64,000 nt of DNA from Vibrio astriarenae (GCF_010587385.1 NZ_CP047476.1:1426001-1490000); one strand, 5' to 3'. Counted from the first letter of the stretch, positions 45,535-55,179 are shown. Translations and numbers: made by a program. Notes: a model not told the origin generated them from the sequence alone.

Positions 45535-47520
45535 TCATTTTGCTTCGAAATGGAAGATCGCAATCGAGCAAGGCTCGACGAGCACCTGCCTCTCATCGAT
45601 ACTGCGATGTAGTTCGTGAGAATCAGTGTTACAGATCATTTTCCAAGTCTGGTCTCTGTCGGTAGGTAAAGAGAAGCGCGCAGGTGCATTGGTTTGGTTG
45701 ATACAGTACAACAACTCATTCCCGTGTTTGCCAATGCCCATGTGCATCGCCACCGAGCTCAGCTGATTCCAATCATCATGTGACATCGCTTCACCGCCGA
45801 CTTTACGCCAGTAAACACGATTGAGGTTGCGTGTTGGCCCGCTGAATGCTTTGACAAATGGCACCATATACTTCAGGCGTGCCGTCAGCATGTTCGATAA
45901 CCACTCCTTGAAAGCGGTTTTGCGTTCATCCATCGTCCAATCAAGCCAGCTAATGTCATTATCTTGGCAATAGGCGTTATTGTTGCCCTGTTGGGTATGG
46001 GACAGGACATCGGCCGTCAGAATATGTGGGATACCAAAAGCAAATAACAGACTTGTCATGAAGTTGCGCTTTTGCTTTTCACGTATCTCACTAATCGTAT
46101 GATTTGCCGTTGGTCCTTCAATACCGTAGTTCTCTGAGCGATTATCGCCATGGCCGTCGCGGTTATCCTCACCATTTGCTTGGTTATGCTTGTGCTTGTA
46201 CGACACTAAGTCTTGCATGGTGAAGCCATCATGGTAAGTGATGTAGTTGACGGTCAGGTTGTATGGCCAGCTCGCTGCGCTATAGAGGTCACGAGAGCCC
46301 ATGAGTCGTGTCGCAAACTCTTTTAAATAACCGTGATCACCACGCCAGAAGCTTCGGGTAATATCACGCAGTTTGTCATTACATTCGTTCCAACCTAGCG
46401 GGAATTGACCGACTTGATAGCCATTCGGGCCGATATCCCAAGGTTCGGCGATCAACTTGATCTTACTCAGTACAGGATCTTGTGCCACCGCGCGGAAAAA
46501 TGCCGCTTTTCGATTAAATTGATCACCGTTGCGCCCCAATGTCGCGGCAAGATCAAAGCGGAAACCATCAATCTTGTATTCTGTCACCCAGTGACGCAGT
46601 GTATCCATGACAAGATTTAAAGAAGGTTGGTAATCAAGATCAACCGTGTTGCCACAACCGGTGTAGTTGACAAAGTGGTGATCATGCATCAGGTAATAGC
46701 GAGGATCGAGGGCTTTCAGGTTGAGCACAGCGCCGCCATCCCCCCCTTCTGCCGTGTGGTTATAAACCACATCTAAAATGACCTCAATACCGTTGCGGTG
46801 CAGCTCACGTACTGCGGTTTTAAGCTCAGTGACTGCATCCTCTCGGGCAAAACGCGGATCCGGTGCCATAAACACATACGGGTTATAGCCCCAATAATTT
46901 ACCTTCTCTAGCGGTTCTAGGTGTGGCTCATCCAGACAGGCGGCAATCGGCAGTAGCTGAATCGTATTGATGTTTTGCTGCTTGTAAAACTCCAGCATGG
47001 TTGGGCTAACGAGACCGAGATAGGTGCCTTGATCTTTTTCATCGACAAAGGCATTGCGCTTAGTGAGGCCTTTGACATGCGTTTCAAACAGAATCGTCTC
47101 TTCACGAGGAATATAGGGGTGGTCTGTCTCTTGCCAATCGAAGCTATCATCAACAACCAGACATTTCGGTAAATAGAAGCTGTTTTCTGAATCAAATGGG
47201 CGAGGGTAGATGGCTTGACCCTCTAAGGCTTTGGCATAAGGGTCAGATATAAAATGTGGTTTGCTATCGACACGGCCAATATAGCCGTAACGTTGGCCTG
47301 CTTTTACGCCTTCAATATAGGCAGATTGAATACCCAAGCAATCGGACTCGAGTGTATAGGTTTTAAATGTGTTGTTTTCATTGAACAACGCCAACTTCAA
47401 ATAGGGTTGGTTTGGTGCGTGGATAGCAAAAAGGCATCCAGAATCATCAAGGCTAGCACCAAGTTGTAGTGGTACAGGTCGTCTATTGGTCATTTTATCG
47501 TCGTTTTTTTGTGCATCCAT
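45535..47520 (-). CDS. glgX: Glycogen debranching enzyme, GlgX/isoamylase type
   Basis: Hydrolyses alpha-1,6 branches of glycogen or limit dextrins. About 661 residues: an N-terminal CBM48 module (CLFAIHAPNQPYLKLALFNEN), then a GH13 barrel with VVYNHTAEG, nucleophile Asp in DGFRFDLAATLG, acid/base Glu in LIAEPWDIGPNG and ITYHDGFTMQD, and a C-terminal beta domain. The start is uncertain: ATG at 47520 or 47493, neither with a clear Shine-Dalgarno. It is divergent from lamB; MalT-box-like sites in the shared region suggest control by MalT. Confidence 0.92.
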   Translation of the reverse strand: MDAQKNDDKMTNRRPVPLQLGASLDDSGCLFAIHAPNQPYLKLALFNENNTFKTYTLESDCLGIQSAYIEGVKAGQRYGYIGRVDSKPHFISDPYAKALEGQAIYPRPFDSENSFYLPKCLVVDDSFDWQETDHPYIPREETILFETHVKGLTKRNAFVDEKDQGTYLGLVSPTMLEFYKQQNINTIQLLPIAACLDEPHLEPLEKVNYWGYNPYVFMAPDPRFAREDAVTELKTAVRELHRNGIEVILDVVYNHTAEGGDGGAVLNLKALDPRYYLMHDHHFVNYTGCGNTVDLDYQPSLNLVMDTLRHWVTEYKIDGFRFDLAATLGRNGDQFNRKAAFFRAVAQDPVLSKIKLIAEPWDIGPNGYQVGQFPLGWNECNDKLRDITRSFWRGDHGYLKEFATRLMGSRDLYSAASWPYNLTVNYITYHDGFTMQDLVSYKHKHNQANGEDNRDGHGDNRSENYGIEGPTANHTISEIREKQKRNFMTSLLFAFGIPHILTADVLSHTQQGNNNAYCQDNDISWLDWTMDERKTAFKEWLSNMLTARLKYMVPFVKAFSGPTRNLNRVYWRKVGGEAMSHDDWNQLSSVAMHMGIGKHGNELLYCINQTNAPARFSLPTDRDQTWKMICNTDSHELHRSIDERQVLVEPCSIAIFHFEAK

Positions 47521-47672
47521 GTGAACTAATAGTAGAAAACTTTGTCCATATAAATGCAAGAGCCACTTTCTGATTTAAATTGACTTTTATTTTACTTAAG
47601 TCAGACATTGTCTTTTTTATGAAATATTGATCTGTCTAACACTTTCTATTTCGACTTGTGATCAATGCCTCT

Positions 47673-47682
47673 GCTCCTCCCC
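47673..47682 (-). promoter_or_regulatory. MalT-box-like sequence
   Basis: Minus strand GGGGAGGAGC matches 9 of 10 positions of GGGGA(T/G)GAGG. Confidence 0.65.
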
Positions 47683-47727
47683 CTTAGTTTTGTGATCTAA
47701 CCGAAAATAAAGGCGTACGCCCCATTT

Positions 47728-47747
47728 TCTCATCCCTTCTCATCCCC
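47728..47747 (-). promoter_or_regulatory. Tandem MalT-box-like pair
   Basis: Minus strand GGGGATGAGA (47738-47747, 9 of 10) and AGGGATGAGA (47728-47737, 8 of 10) sit directly head to tail. Confidence 0.7.
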
Positions 47748-47760
47748 CCTAAATTAAATG

Positions 47761-47770
47761 GGGGTGGAGG
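47761..47770 (+). promoter_or_regulatory. MalT-box-like sequence
   Basis: GGGGTGGAGG, identical to the site before malP at 14624. Confidence 0.7.
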
Positions 47771-47933
47771 AAGTCAACCTAGGCTATCGCGCTTAATCTA
47801 GACACCGTTGAAACAAAACGGGGAATGCACCAAAGAGTGCTCTCCCATCTTACCTCTCTTTTCAGTTACACCTATTTCTGCCTTTTAGGTTGATGAGAGA
47901 GGAAAAGAATAAAAAACCTAAACGGAGTTAATA

Positions 47934-49133
47934 ATGAAAAAAGTAAGTGTAATTGCTGCTGCTGTTGCTATGACGCTATCTGCTGGCGCTTCTGCTGCTG
48001 CTGTTGATTTCCACGGTTACATGCGTGCTGGCGTTGGTCTAAGTGGTGATAACGGTGAAAACGTTGAATACAACAAAGCTAAAGTTGGTCGTCTAGGTAA
48101 CGAGAAAGATCTATACGCAGAGCTTGGCTTGAATGCAGAGCTTTACCAACAAGGCGATGTAAGCTTCAAACTAGAGTCTCTAGTTGCTTACGGGCAAGAC
48201 GGTAACAACAACTGGGAAGGCAACGCGAATGCACTACGTGTGATGAACATTCAAGCGAAAGGCCTATTTAGTGACAAAGATGCAGTTCTATGGGCAGGTC
48301 AGCGTTACTACCAACGTAAAGATATCCACATCACTGACTTCTACTTCCTAGATACATCAGGTGGTGCTGGTGGTGGTATTGAAAACCTATCAGTAGGCCC
48401 TGGTAAACTGTCTCTTGCAATTATGCATGATGATGCAGAGGATTTCGAAGGTGGAGCAGTTAACGGTTACACGTTTGATGCTCGTTACGCAGGAATCGAT
48501 CTATGGGATGGTGCTAACCTAGAACTAGCTCTTGCTTACGATTTTGCGAATGAAATGCAAGATCAAAAGTTAGGTGCTGACGATGGTTTGTTATTGACAG
48601 CAGTTATTGGTCAAGGTCTATCAAACGGCTTCAACCAAACAGTTCTACAGTACGGTACTAAAGCGTACGGTAAGCAAATGGCTACATACGGTGGCGGCGG
48701 TTGGTACAACCGTGGTGAAGACAACAATGATGCAGACGGCTTCCGTATCATCAACTGGGGTGTAACTGGCTTCGGCGAATCTTGGGAAGTTGGTCACACT
48801 GTAATGTACTCACAAGCTTCAGATACTGCTGATGGCGACATCACAGCGTACAATGCAGTTGTTCGTCCAGTGTACAAGTGGGATGACCACATGAAGACAA
48901 TCTTCGAAGCGGGTTACTTCGCTGATGAAGTTAAGCAAAGTGGTACAACTGAAGACTCAGCTGGCTCTAAGCTAACGGTTGCTCAAGCATGGTCTGCTGG
49001 TTCAAGCTTCTGGGCTCGTCCTGAAATCCGTATCTACGGTTCATACTTCATGGATCACGAAAATGACAACGCGTTTGGTACTGGTAACGACACTGAGTTC
49101 AGTGTAGGTATTCAAGCAGAAGCTTGGTGGTAA
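47934..49133 (+). CDS. lamB: Maltoporin LamB
   Basis: Outer-membrane trimeric channel for maltose and maltodextrins. The 399 residues have a signal peptide (MKKVSVIAAAVAMTLSAGASA) and the maltoporin pattern VDFHGYMRAGVGLS, VWAGQRYYQRKDIHITDFYF-like AGQRYYQRKDIHITDFY and a terminal aromatic strand ending EAWW. The codon choice is strongly biased towards common codons, as expected for an abundant protein. It is the first gene of a likely lamB-malM-amylase operon driven by MalT. Confidence 0.96.
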   Translation: MKKVSVIAAAVAMTLSAGASAAAVDFHGYMRAGVGLSGDNGENVEYNKAKVGRLGNEKDLYAELGLNAELYQQGDVSFKLESLVAYGQDGNNNWEGNANALRVMNIQAKGLFSDKDAVLWAGQRYYQRKDIHITDFYFLDTSGGAGGGIENLSVGPGKLSLAIMHDDAEDFEGGAVNGYTFDARYAGIDLWDGANLELALAYDFANEMQDQKLGADDGLLLTAVIGQGLSNGFNQTVLQYGTKAYGKQMATYGGGGWYNRGEDNNDADGFRIINWGVTGFGESWEVGHTVMYSQASDTADGDITAYNAVVRPVYKWDDHMKTIFEAGYFADEVKQSGTTEDSAGSKLTVAQAWSAGSSFWARPEIRIYGSYFMDHENDNAFGTGNDTEFSVGIQAEAWW

Positions 49134-49166
49134 GCTAAGCTCCTAAATTTAATAAGTCCATAAATC

Positions 49167-49195
49167 AAGCCGACTTATGTTAAGTCGGCTTTTTT
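49167..49195 (+). terminator. Intra-operon terminator between lamB and malM
   Basis: AAGCCGACTTA and TAAGTCGGCTT form a perfect 11-bp stem followed by T residues. It would let lamB be made in excess over malM. Confidence 0.85.
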
Positions 49196-49215
49196 CATCA
49201 GAGAATGAGGTGCGA

Positions 49216-50127
49216 ATGAAACAATTAGTCTTAGGTTGCGCGATCAGCATGGCTTTGCTGGGTTGTACGACAACAGAAACGGTTGTTTTTGATTCAACGA
49301 ACGTTGAGCGAGTTGCGGAAAACTACTCTCAAGTTAAGTGGTTAGAAGTTGAACCAACAAAGCGTATTAACTTCTCAATCGATGAATCAAATCAAAAGTT
49401 TGTTCTTCCGGAAGGAAAGAGCTACATAGCCGCATTTGATATAGACACACAAGGTAAGGAACTTGACCTACAAATCGTTAGTCATTTTAAAAAGTCAGTA
49501 TTCTACCCCAATGCGCTTCTTCTAAACGAACAAAACCAAATTCTAAAGGCTTTTGGTACTGATGATTTTGAGTACAAGCATGCTTACGGCTTGGAAGGGG
49601 ATCGATTAGTATCTGAAGTTACAGTACAACCTGTTGGTAAGCAGCGAGTAAAACTGCTTATTTATACAACGCCAGAGTTGATTGAAGGTGACTCTGAGGT
49701 TTTACATCCAGTAAAACTCGATGCTATTGCTCGCGGCAATTACCCGCCCGATGTGCCAAACCCTATTATTCCGCACTCCCCGTATGGTGAGATGACAATA
49801 GTGGCCTCTGTCGATGATGCAGTCATTGTTGATGAGCCACTGGTTGTTGGCAGTTCAGACACTGCTCATCAGGAATTCAAGCGCGAACTCGAACAACGTG
49901 AGAAGCAAGCTGAGTTAGATAGTAAAACCAGTGTTCCGACAGTTGCCGTTGTTGACTCAAATGAAACGACACTATCGGTGGAACAACAGCAATTCTACAT
50001 CACTAGTATCGAGAGTGCCGTTAACGCAGGCATGTTAGATAAAGCTCTAGCTCTATTAGATGAAGCGAAAGCTCTCAATGTAGAAGGCGCCCAAGAAGCC
50101 TTCGTAAAAGCAGTAAACAGCAAGTAA
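49216..50127 (+). CDS. malM: MalM, maltose-operon periplasmic lipoprotein
   Basis: A 303-residue envelope protein following lamB as in E. coli. The ATG at 49216 has GAGG 6 bases upstream and starts a signal ending at lipobox LLGC. The mature part carries MalM features (INFSIDESNQKFVLPEGKSYIAAFDI and YTTPELIEGDS, with AIARGNYPPDVPNPIIPHSPYG). E. coli MalM lacks a clear enzymatic role; this one may be membrane anchored. It lies after the intra-operon terminator. Confidence 0.9.
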   Translation: MKQLVLGCAISMALLGCTTTETVVFDSTNVERVAENYSQVKWLEVEPTKRINFSIDESNQKFVLPEGKSYIAAFDIDTQGKELDLQIVSHFKKSVFYPNALLLNEQNQILKAFGTDDFEYKHAYGLEGDRLVSEVTVQPVGKQRVKLLIYTTPELIEGDSEVLHPVKLDAIARGNYPPDVPNPIIPHSPYGEMTIVASVDDAVIVDEPLVVGSSDTAHQEFKRELEQREKQAELDSKTSVPTVAVVDSNETTLSVEQQQFYITSIESAVNAGMLDKALALLDEAKALNVEGAQEAFVKAVNSK

Positions 50128-50159
50128 TTCATTTTTAAGTCTTACTTTATGAGATATTT

Positions 50160-50187
50160 GGGAAGCCTGCGAGCTTCCCTTTTTTTG
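50160..50187 (+). terminator. Terminator between malM and the amylase gene
   Basis: GGGAAGC and GCTTCCC form a 7-bp stem followed by a run of T residues. The amylase ribosome site follows at once, so read-through is probably how it is expressed unless a promoter is hidden here. Confidence 0.75.
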
Positions 50188-50205
50188 TTCAAAAAAGGAG
50201 TTTTC

Positions 50206-51795
50206 ATGAATAAAAAAGTAACCCAATCATTACTCGCAGTGGCTATTTTTGGGGCTCTGCAAGCTTGTGGAGGGTCCTCTGGTAGTGGAGGTAACGAAGA
50301 GGTCGTTGAGGCTTATGCTTGTTCTACTGAGGTGGTAGAGACCAGTAATCAACTCAGAACATATCAAATCATGGTGGAAAGCTTTGTGAGCGGTGATGAC
50401 TCTATAGGGCATGGCACGGGTTATGGAACAAGTCATCACAATGGTGATTTACAAGGCATCATAGATTCTCTCGACTATATTCAATCCTTGGGTGTTAATG
50501 CGATATGGCTTACTCCAATATTTCACTCTGAAGCGCTAGATGGTCAAGACCATTGGGCAGACCGTCTTGATGCAACTGGTTATTTTGCCACGGATTATTT
50601 CAAAGTAGACCCAAGGTTTGGTGATCTAGACACCGCAAGAGAGCTTGTAGAAGAAGCGCATGCTCGTGGTCTGTATGTCTTTTTCGATGGGGTATTTGGA
50701 CACCACAAAAATGGTTTAATTAAGCCTTCACCATCGGGTCGACTACCGACAGGGGAGAGTAACCCAGTCAGTTATCCTGAGAGTTTAGATTTCTATAAAG
50801 AGGTCGCCACATACTGGATCAAGGAGCTCAAGATTGATGGCTGGCGACTCGATCAAGCCTATCAAGTTCCGACTGAATCATGGGCACAAATACGTAAGGC
50901 GATTGATGAAGCTTCGCAGAGCGTCACCTACACCAATAATTTAGGTCAAGAGGTCAATCCACTAGGCTACATGGTGGCTGAAATATGGAAAGGTGAGGAC
51001 GATATCGCGGAAACAGGTTATGGCTCAAAAGACACCCCAGCGCTATGTTCCGCTTTTGATTTCCCCATGCGCTATCGGATCGTCGAAACGCTTGCGGTTA
51101 ATGAAAGTAGTGTAGGCGGAAGGAACGCTGATTGGCTAGATAATGGCTTTACGACTCACCAGGCATACCCTTCTCACGCTCAGCCAAATTTGATGATCGG
51201 CAATCATGACTTAGTGCGTTTTGGTGACCTGCTACAGCGTGGCAACATTGCCGATCCAAGTGATGAAGAATATTGGTTACGTCATAAAGCCGCATTTGCA
51301 TTCCAGGCAGCATACACCGGTCCAATCACACTCTATTATGGCGATGAGATTGGCGATCAAGTGGATGGCTTTGCTGAGAAAGAGGATAACAATACCTGCG
51401 CAATTCGCGGGGTTTGTGATGATCACGTCGCTCGAAGCAGTGCGAAAATTGAAGGTGTGACCGTTACATTAGATAGCAACCAAGCGGATCTAAAACAGTA
51501 CGTTGCTACGCTGATGGATTTGCGAGAGGCATACCCTGCTTTATCCAGTGGCTCTAGAAACAACATTGAATCAGCAGATGATAAGTACGTCGATGTAAAA
51601 CAGTCAGGCGATGAACAGATTGTTTTTGCTCTGAATATTGGTAATGAACTCCAATCTTTAAGTTACACAGAGAGTCAACTGGGTGTCTCGGGGGCATTGA
51701 AGGACTTAATCTCTGACGAAGTCATACAAAGTGAAAATGGCAGATTTACTATTAGTTTAGAGCCTTTTGAAGGGCGCTTTATGATCGTTGAATAG
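50206..51795 (+). CDS. Alpha-amylase lipoprotein (GH13)
   Basis: A 529-residue envelope amylase. The ATG at 50206 follows AAAAAAGGAG and starts a lipoprotein signal with LQAC, Cys near residue 22, and a Gly/Ser spacer. The GH13 barrel has IDSLDYIQSLGVNAIWLTPIF, nucleophile Asp in DGWRLDQAYQ, acid/base Glu in MVAEIWKGE and GNHDLVRFGD. It should cut maltodextrins at the cell envelope before or after LamB uptake. It takes the place of E. coli MalS in function but is membrane anchored. It is convergent with malZ across a perfect palindrome. Confidence 0.92.
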   Translation: MNKKVTQSLLAVAIFGALQACGGSSGSGGNEEVVEAYACSTEVVETSNQLRTYQIMVESFVSGDDSIGHGTGYGTSHHNGDLQGIIDSLDYIQSLGVNAIWLTPIFHSEALDGQDHWADRLDATGYFATDYFKVDPRFGDLDTARELVEEAHARGLYVFFDGVFGHHKNGLIKPSPSGRLPTGESNPVSYPESLDFYKEVATYWIKELKIDGWRLDQAYQVPTESWAQIRKAIDEASQSVTYTNNLGQEVNPLGYMVAEIWKGEDDIAETGYGSKDTPALCSAFDFPMRYRIVETLAVNESSVGGRNADWLDNGFTTHQAYPSHAQPNLMIGNHDLVRFGDLLQRGNIADPSDEEYWLRHKAAFAFQAAYTGPITLYYGDEIGDQVDGFAEKEDNNTCAIRGVCDDHVARSSAKIEGVTVTLDSNQADLKQYVATLMDLREAYPALSSGSRNNIESADDKYVDVKQSGDEQIVFALNIGNELQSLSYTESQLGVSGALKDLISDEVIQSENGRFTISLEPFEGRFMIVE

Positions 51796-51806
51796 GTATT
51801 GAACCG

Positions 51807-51832
51807 GGTAGGCTTGAATATTCAAGCCTACC
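51807..51832. terminator. Perfect 26-base palindrome between amylase and malZ
   Basis: A 13-base arm beginning GGTAGGCTTG pairs with its exact complement with almost no loop. Works as a shared terminator of convergent genes. Confidence 0.75.
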
Positions 51833-51846
51833 AAGATGATTTTTGG

Positions 51847-53637
51847 CTATAGAACTAGGCTCTGCATACTTGTGAGCGTAATTTTGTTATCAGGTAGCGC
51901 TAAAAGCGCTTTCTGTTCAACAGATAGAGAGATTTCTTTATCCTTGAGTGAAAGGTTAATGCCAACAATGACAGTGTCCTCATTACAAGTTCTAGCAAAC
52001 ACCAAGCACTCTTCATCACAATAGATCTCCATGAAGTTACCCTGTTGAAGTGCAGGGCGAGCTTTGCGCATTTCAATCAATTCCTTAAAGAAAGACAGTA
52101 GTTCTGACTCTTCCACCTTATCCCACTCCATACAGCGGCGATTATCGGGATCTGCACCACCCGCCATCCCAATTTCCGTACCGTAGTAAAGACAAGGTGT
52201 TCCGACATAAGTAAATAGGAAGGTGGCTGCAATCTTAAACAGGGCCTCATTTTCATTAATCAATGTAAAGAAACGTGGGGTGTCGTGGCTATCTAACTGA
52301 TTCAGTTGTGCTAATTGGTTTTCCCAAGGCACTTTTGCTCTTGCTTCCGCAAGCCAGTCTCGAAACTCGAGCATGTTAATGCTGATTGGATCTAGCGCGA
52401 TGTCTTTGTTCGCGAGTAAAGCCCGTAGTGGGTGTGCGAAGCCATAGTAGTTCATCGAACCATCTTCTTGGTCGCCCTGCAGCCATGAGGTGGCTTCAAA
52501 GAAGTGCTCACCTAAGATGTAGCTATCTGGGTTCACCGCTTTTGCGGATTCTCGAAACGCTTTTACATAGTGAGCATTGTTTTTCGCACCTTCTCCCTCA
52601 CCAAGCATATGAATCACATCAAATCGCCAGCCGTCGATGCTATAGGGTGGTTTCAACCAATGCTTGATGATCGAATCTTCAGATTGGTAAATCGCGTTGC
52701 GAACATGTTGGTTTTCAAAATTGAGTACAGGTAAACTGCTTACCCCTTTCCAACCGATGTACTGGTCGGTAGTACCCTCAAAAAAGTAGTAGTCGCGATA
52801 GCGTGATTGGCTTGATTGATAGGCTCCTGTTTCTTGGTGCCAGCCTAAACGATTGAACCAAGGGTGTTCGGTTGAGGTGTGGTTAAACACGGCATCTAAT
52901 ACGACTTTCATCCCGCGCTGGTGGATGCCATCACACAGTGTGGCGAAATCTTCATTGGTGCCAAGGTGAGAATCGACATTGTAATAATCCATCGTGTCAT
53001 AACGGTGATTACTTGGCGCCGCGAAAATCGGGTTGAGGTACAGGGTCGTGATCCCAAGCTCTTGAAGATAATCGAGTTTGTTCTCAACGCCATAAAGGTC
53101 GCCGCCGTAGAACTCATATCCCCCATTGCCACCATGGCCGTCAACGGGTTCTCCCCACTCTTTTGCAACAACGGTTTTACTCTCATCGGCAATTTTGTAC
53201 TCATCGCTTTGAGTGCTGATTTCCGGCTTCCCATTAGCAAAACGGTCCGGGAATACTTGGTAGAAAACTTGCTCTTTTACCCAGCTTGGTGGCTGCTCGT
53301 CTGGGTTTATCTTGAAGTGTTTTTCTAGCCCAGGCATGCGTGTGGTGATGCCATAGGCACTCAACCAATATTGCTGCTTGTCGAGAATAAGTTTGAACGT
53401 GTAAGTATTGAGTGACTGGTCATGACGCAGCTCAAACTCTCCCTGCCAATAGCGTAAATGCTCAGTCTCTTCGACGAGTGTCATCTCAGCAAAGTGTTCT
53501 TCATTGTCTGGTTCGTGACGAATCAGCACTTGGTGATAGGGGGTATGTTTGTCAGTGACTAAGGTGAGTGTGATTTTACTGTGATGAAGGCTGACCCACT
53601 GAGTGGTTTGTCCATGATAGAGAAAAGGCAAAGACAT
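51847..53637 (-). CDS. malZ: Maltodextrin glucosidase
   Basis: A 596-residue cytoplasmic GH13 enzyme (E. coli MalZ is 604) that removes glucose from the reducing end of maltodextrins. The N-terminal beta domain precedes VFYQVFPDRFANG, nucleophile Asp in DGWRFDVIHML, acid/base Glu in ILGEHFFEATS and LDSHDTPRF. A cyclomaltodextrinase or neopullulanase activity cannot be excluded from sequence alone. AGGAG lies before the ATG. It completes the right-hand maltodextrin block. Confidence 0.92.
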   Translation of the reverse strand: MSLPFLYHGQTTQWVSLHHSKITLTLVTDKHTPYHQVLIRHEPDNEEHFAEMTLVEETEHLRYWQGEFELRHDQSLNTYTFKLILDKQQYWLSAYGITTRMPGLEKHFKINPDEQPPSWVKEQVFYQVFPDRFANGKPEISTQSDEYKIADESKTVVAKEWGEPVDGHGGNGGYEFYGGDLYGVENKLDYLQELGITTLYLNPIFAAPSNHRYDTMDYYNVDSHLGTNEDFATLCDGIHQRGMKVVLDAVFNHTSTEHPWFNRLGWHQETGAYQSSQSRYRDYYFFEGTTDQYIGWKGVSSLPVLNFENQHVRNAIYQSEDSIIKHWLKPPYSIDGWRFDVIHMLGEGEGAKNNAHYVKAFRESAKAVNPDSYILGEHFFEATSWLQGDQEDGSMNYYGFAHPLRALLANKDIALDPISINMLEFRDWLAEARAKVPWENQLAQLNQLDSHDTPRFFTLINENEALFKIAATFLFTYVGTPCLYYGTEIGMAGGADPDNRRCMEWDKVEESELLSFFKELIEMRKARPALQQGNFMEIYCDEECLVFARTCNEDTVIVGINLSLKDKEISLSVEQKALLALPDNKITLTSMQSLVL

Positions 53638-53809
53638 GGAAGCTCCTGGAAATTACAAATTGGAATGCAGCGAAATTATAGCGACTGCCTTCGTGATAGA
53701 GCTCTAGTTTGTCACCACTGTGTGCACAGGTTGGCATTTTGTGTGGGTCAGTTTTATTGGCGGAGTGGAGGCGGTTAAATATCAAAATAGGGTTAGTAGA
53801 TGTGATAAA

Positions 53810-53829
53810 GGCCTGTACGGATACAGGCC
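53810..53829 (-). terminator. Terminator of the MATE gene
   Basis: GGCCTGTA and TACAGGCC pair around four bases; TTTATC follows on the minus strand. Confidence 0.6.
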
Positions 53830-53847
53830 GATATACATCAATGAAAG

Positions 53848-55179
53848 TTAGATTTTAGTCATGCTGGCTTCTATTTGATTGAGCGCCTTTTGATACATAA
53901 ACCAAGCACAAATTCCAGCGAATATATTCCCCACAAAGGCGCCGTAAAACAGGCCTTGAATGCCTCCAAGCTGAGCTCCAATCCATAAACTAGGCAGGAA
54001 GAAGGCAAACAGTCGAAGCGCAGAGATGGTGAGCGCGCGATAGGATTTGCCGATGGCATTGGCGCTAGAGACCATCAACATACAAATGCCAAGAGGACCA
54101 AGACTCAGCGGGACGATGGTGAGGTGCCAAATTAGGATCTGCTCAACATTACCTTCTTCGCTGGTCATCAGTTGGGCGAGCGGGGTTGCCATCATATACG
54201 TGATGAGGGCGATAATAAGCTGGAAAACCATAATGAATATTGCGGCTATTTTTGTCAGCTCACGGATATCCTGATAGTTTTTTGATCCGCGCATGCGCCC
54301 TATCATCGGCGGCATAGACATAGTGAGTGCTAACACCACGACAATGGCAAAGAACTCATAGCGAGACCCCAGCGCCCATGCTGCAACGGCGGCAGTGCCA
54401 AAGCCCGCCAACAGTTTGGTAGCGAGCATTGAAGAGAGTGGCGGTAATAGCTGGCTTATCATGGCTGGCCCCATAATATTGGTGAGTGAACGAATACTCT
54501 TACCAATATCTAAGTCACTCCAGTTAAAGCACATCCACTCCTTGGCGATCACTTTTGGGGCGACAATGAGGATGCCAATACCAAATGCGATAATAGTGGC
54601 GATCGCCGCTCCATTGATGCCCATATCTAGGGTAAAGATGAAGATGGGGTCGAGGATGAGGTTCAAAAGGCTCGTCACCATCATCATGGTTCCTGGTAGC
54701 AATGTGTTGCCGTTGGCTCGACAAAGGCTGTAAAGGAAGTAGAGTACCGCCCCTGTCCAAGAGCTGATTAGCCACCAAATCCAGTAGCTATCAATGATCG
54801 GCATGATGTCATCAGGTGCGCTCAGGGCACCTAATATAGGCGCTCTAAGTAGATAAGCAATCACACCAAACAGTGCAACACCGACGCTGCCAAGCACGAT
54901 GATCAGCCCGCCCAGTTGCTGAGCGTAGCGTGTTTGCTGAGCACCTAGCGCTGTTGAGATCACAGCGGTCGTCGCGATACCCAAGCCCACTTGCAGACCA
55001 ATAATGATCATCTGTATTGGCAAAGTGAAACCTTGTGCTGCGAGAGGTAAAACCCCCAATTGGCCGATAAAGGCGCTATCGATCAGTTGAAAGCTCATTA
55101 AGGACAAAACGCCAAACAGCATTGGCCAAGTCATCTTGAACAGCTGTTTGGCGAGTTTTTTTTGGTTACTTTTGGTCAT
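53848..55179 (-). CDS. MATE-family multidrug efflux transporter
   Basis: A 443-residue inner-membrane antiporter with twelve hydrophobic helices in two similar halves (MTWPMLFGVLSLMSFQLIDSAFIGQLG and the second-half IMGPAMISQLLPPLSSMLATKLL, read in parts). MATE proteins export cationic drugs in exchange for sodium or protons. The start is uncertain: ATG at 55179 (coupled to the end of the kef gene, which it overlaps by 14 bases) or at 55206 with AAGG too close. It is the last gene of a three-gene string with the KefG- and KefB-like genes. Confidence 0.9.
   Translation of the reverse strand: MTKSNQKKLAKQLFKMTWPMLFGVLSLMSFQLIDSAFIGQLGVLPLAAQGFTLPIQMIIIGLQVGLGIATTAVISTALGAQQTRYAQQLGGLIIVLGSVGVALFGVIAYLLRAPILGALSAPDDIMPIIDSYWIWWLISSWTGAVLYFLYSLCRANGNTLLPGTMMMVTSLLNLILDPIFIFTLDMGINGAAIATIIAFGIGILIVAPKVIAKEWMCFNWSDLDIGKSIRSLTNIMGPAMISQLLPPLSSMLATKLLAGFGTAAVAAWALGSRYEFFAIVVVLALTMSMPPMIGRMRGSKNYQDIRELTKIAAIFIMVFQLIIALITYMMATPLAQLMTSEEGNVEQILIWHLTIVPLSLGPLGICMLMVSSANAIGKSYRALTISALRLFAFFLPSLWIGAQLGGIQGLFYGAFVGNIFAGICAWFMYQKALNQIEASMTKI

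Larger units (their letters stand above)
47521..47933. promoter_or_regulatory. glgX-lamB divergent control region
   Basis: 413 non-coding bases with four MalT-box-like sequences clustered between 47673 and 47770, and two TGTGATC half-sites (near 47657 and 47691) that could be parts of CRP sites. Confidence 0.65.

Noticed and set aside
53762..53771. GGAGTGGAGG near malZ as a MalT box
   Set aside because: Only 8 of 10 matches, alone, and on the strand pointing away from malZ; too weak to list.
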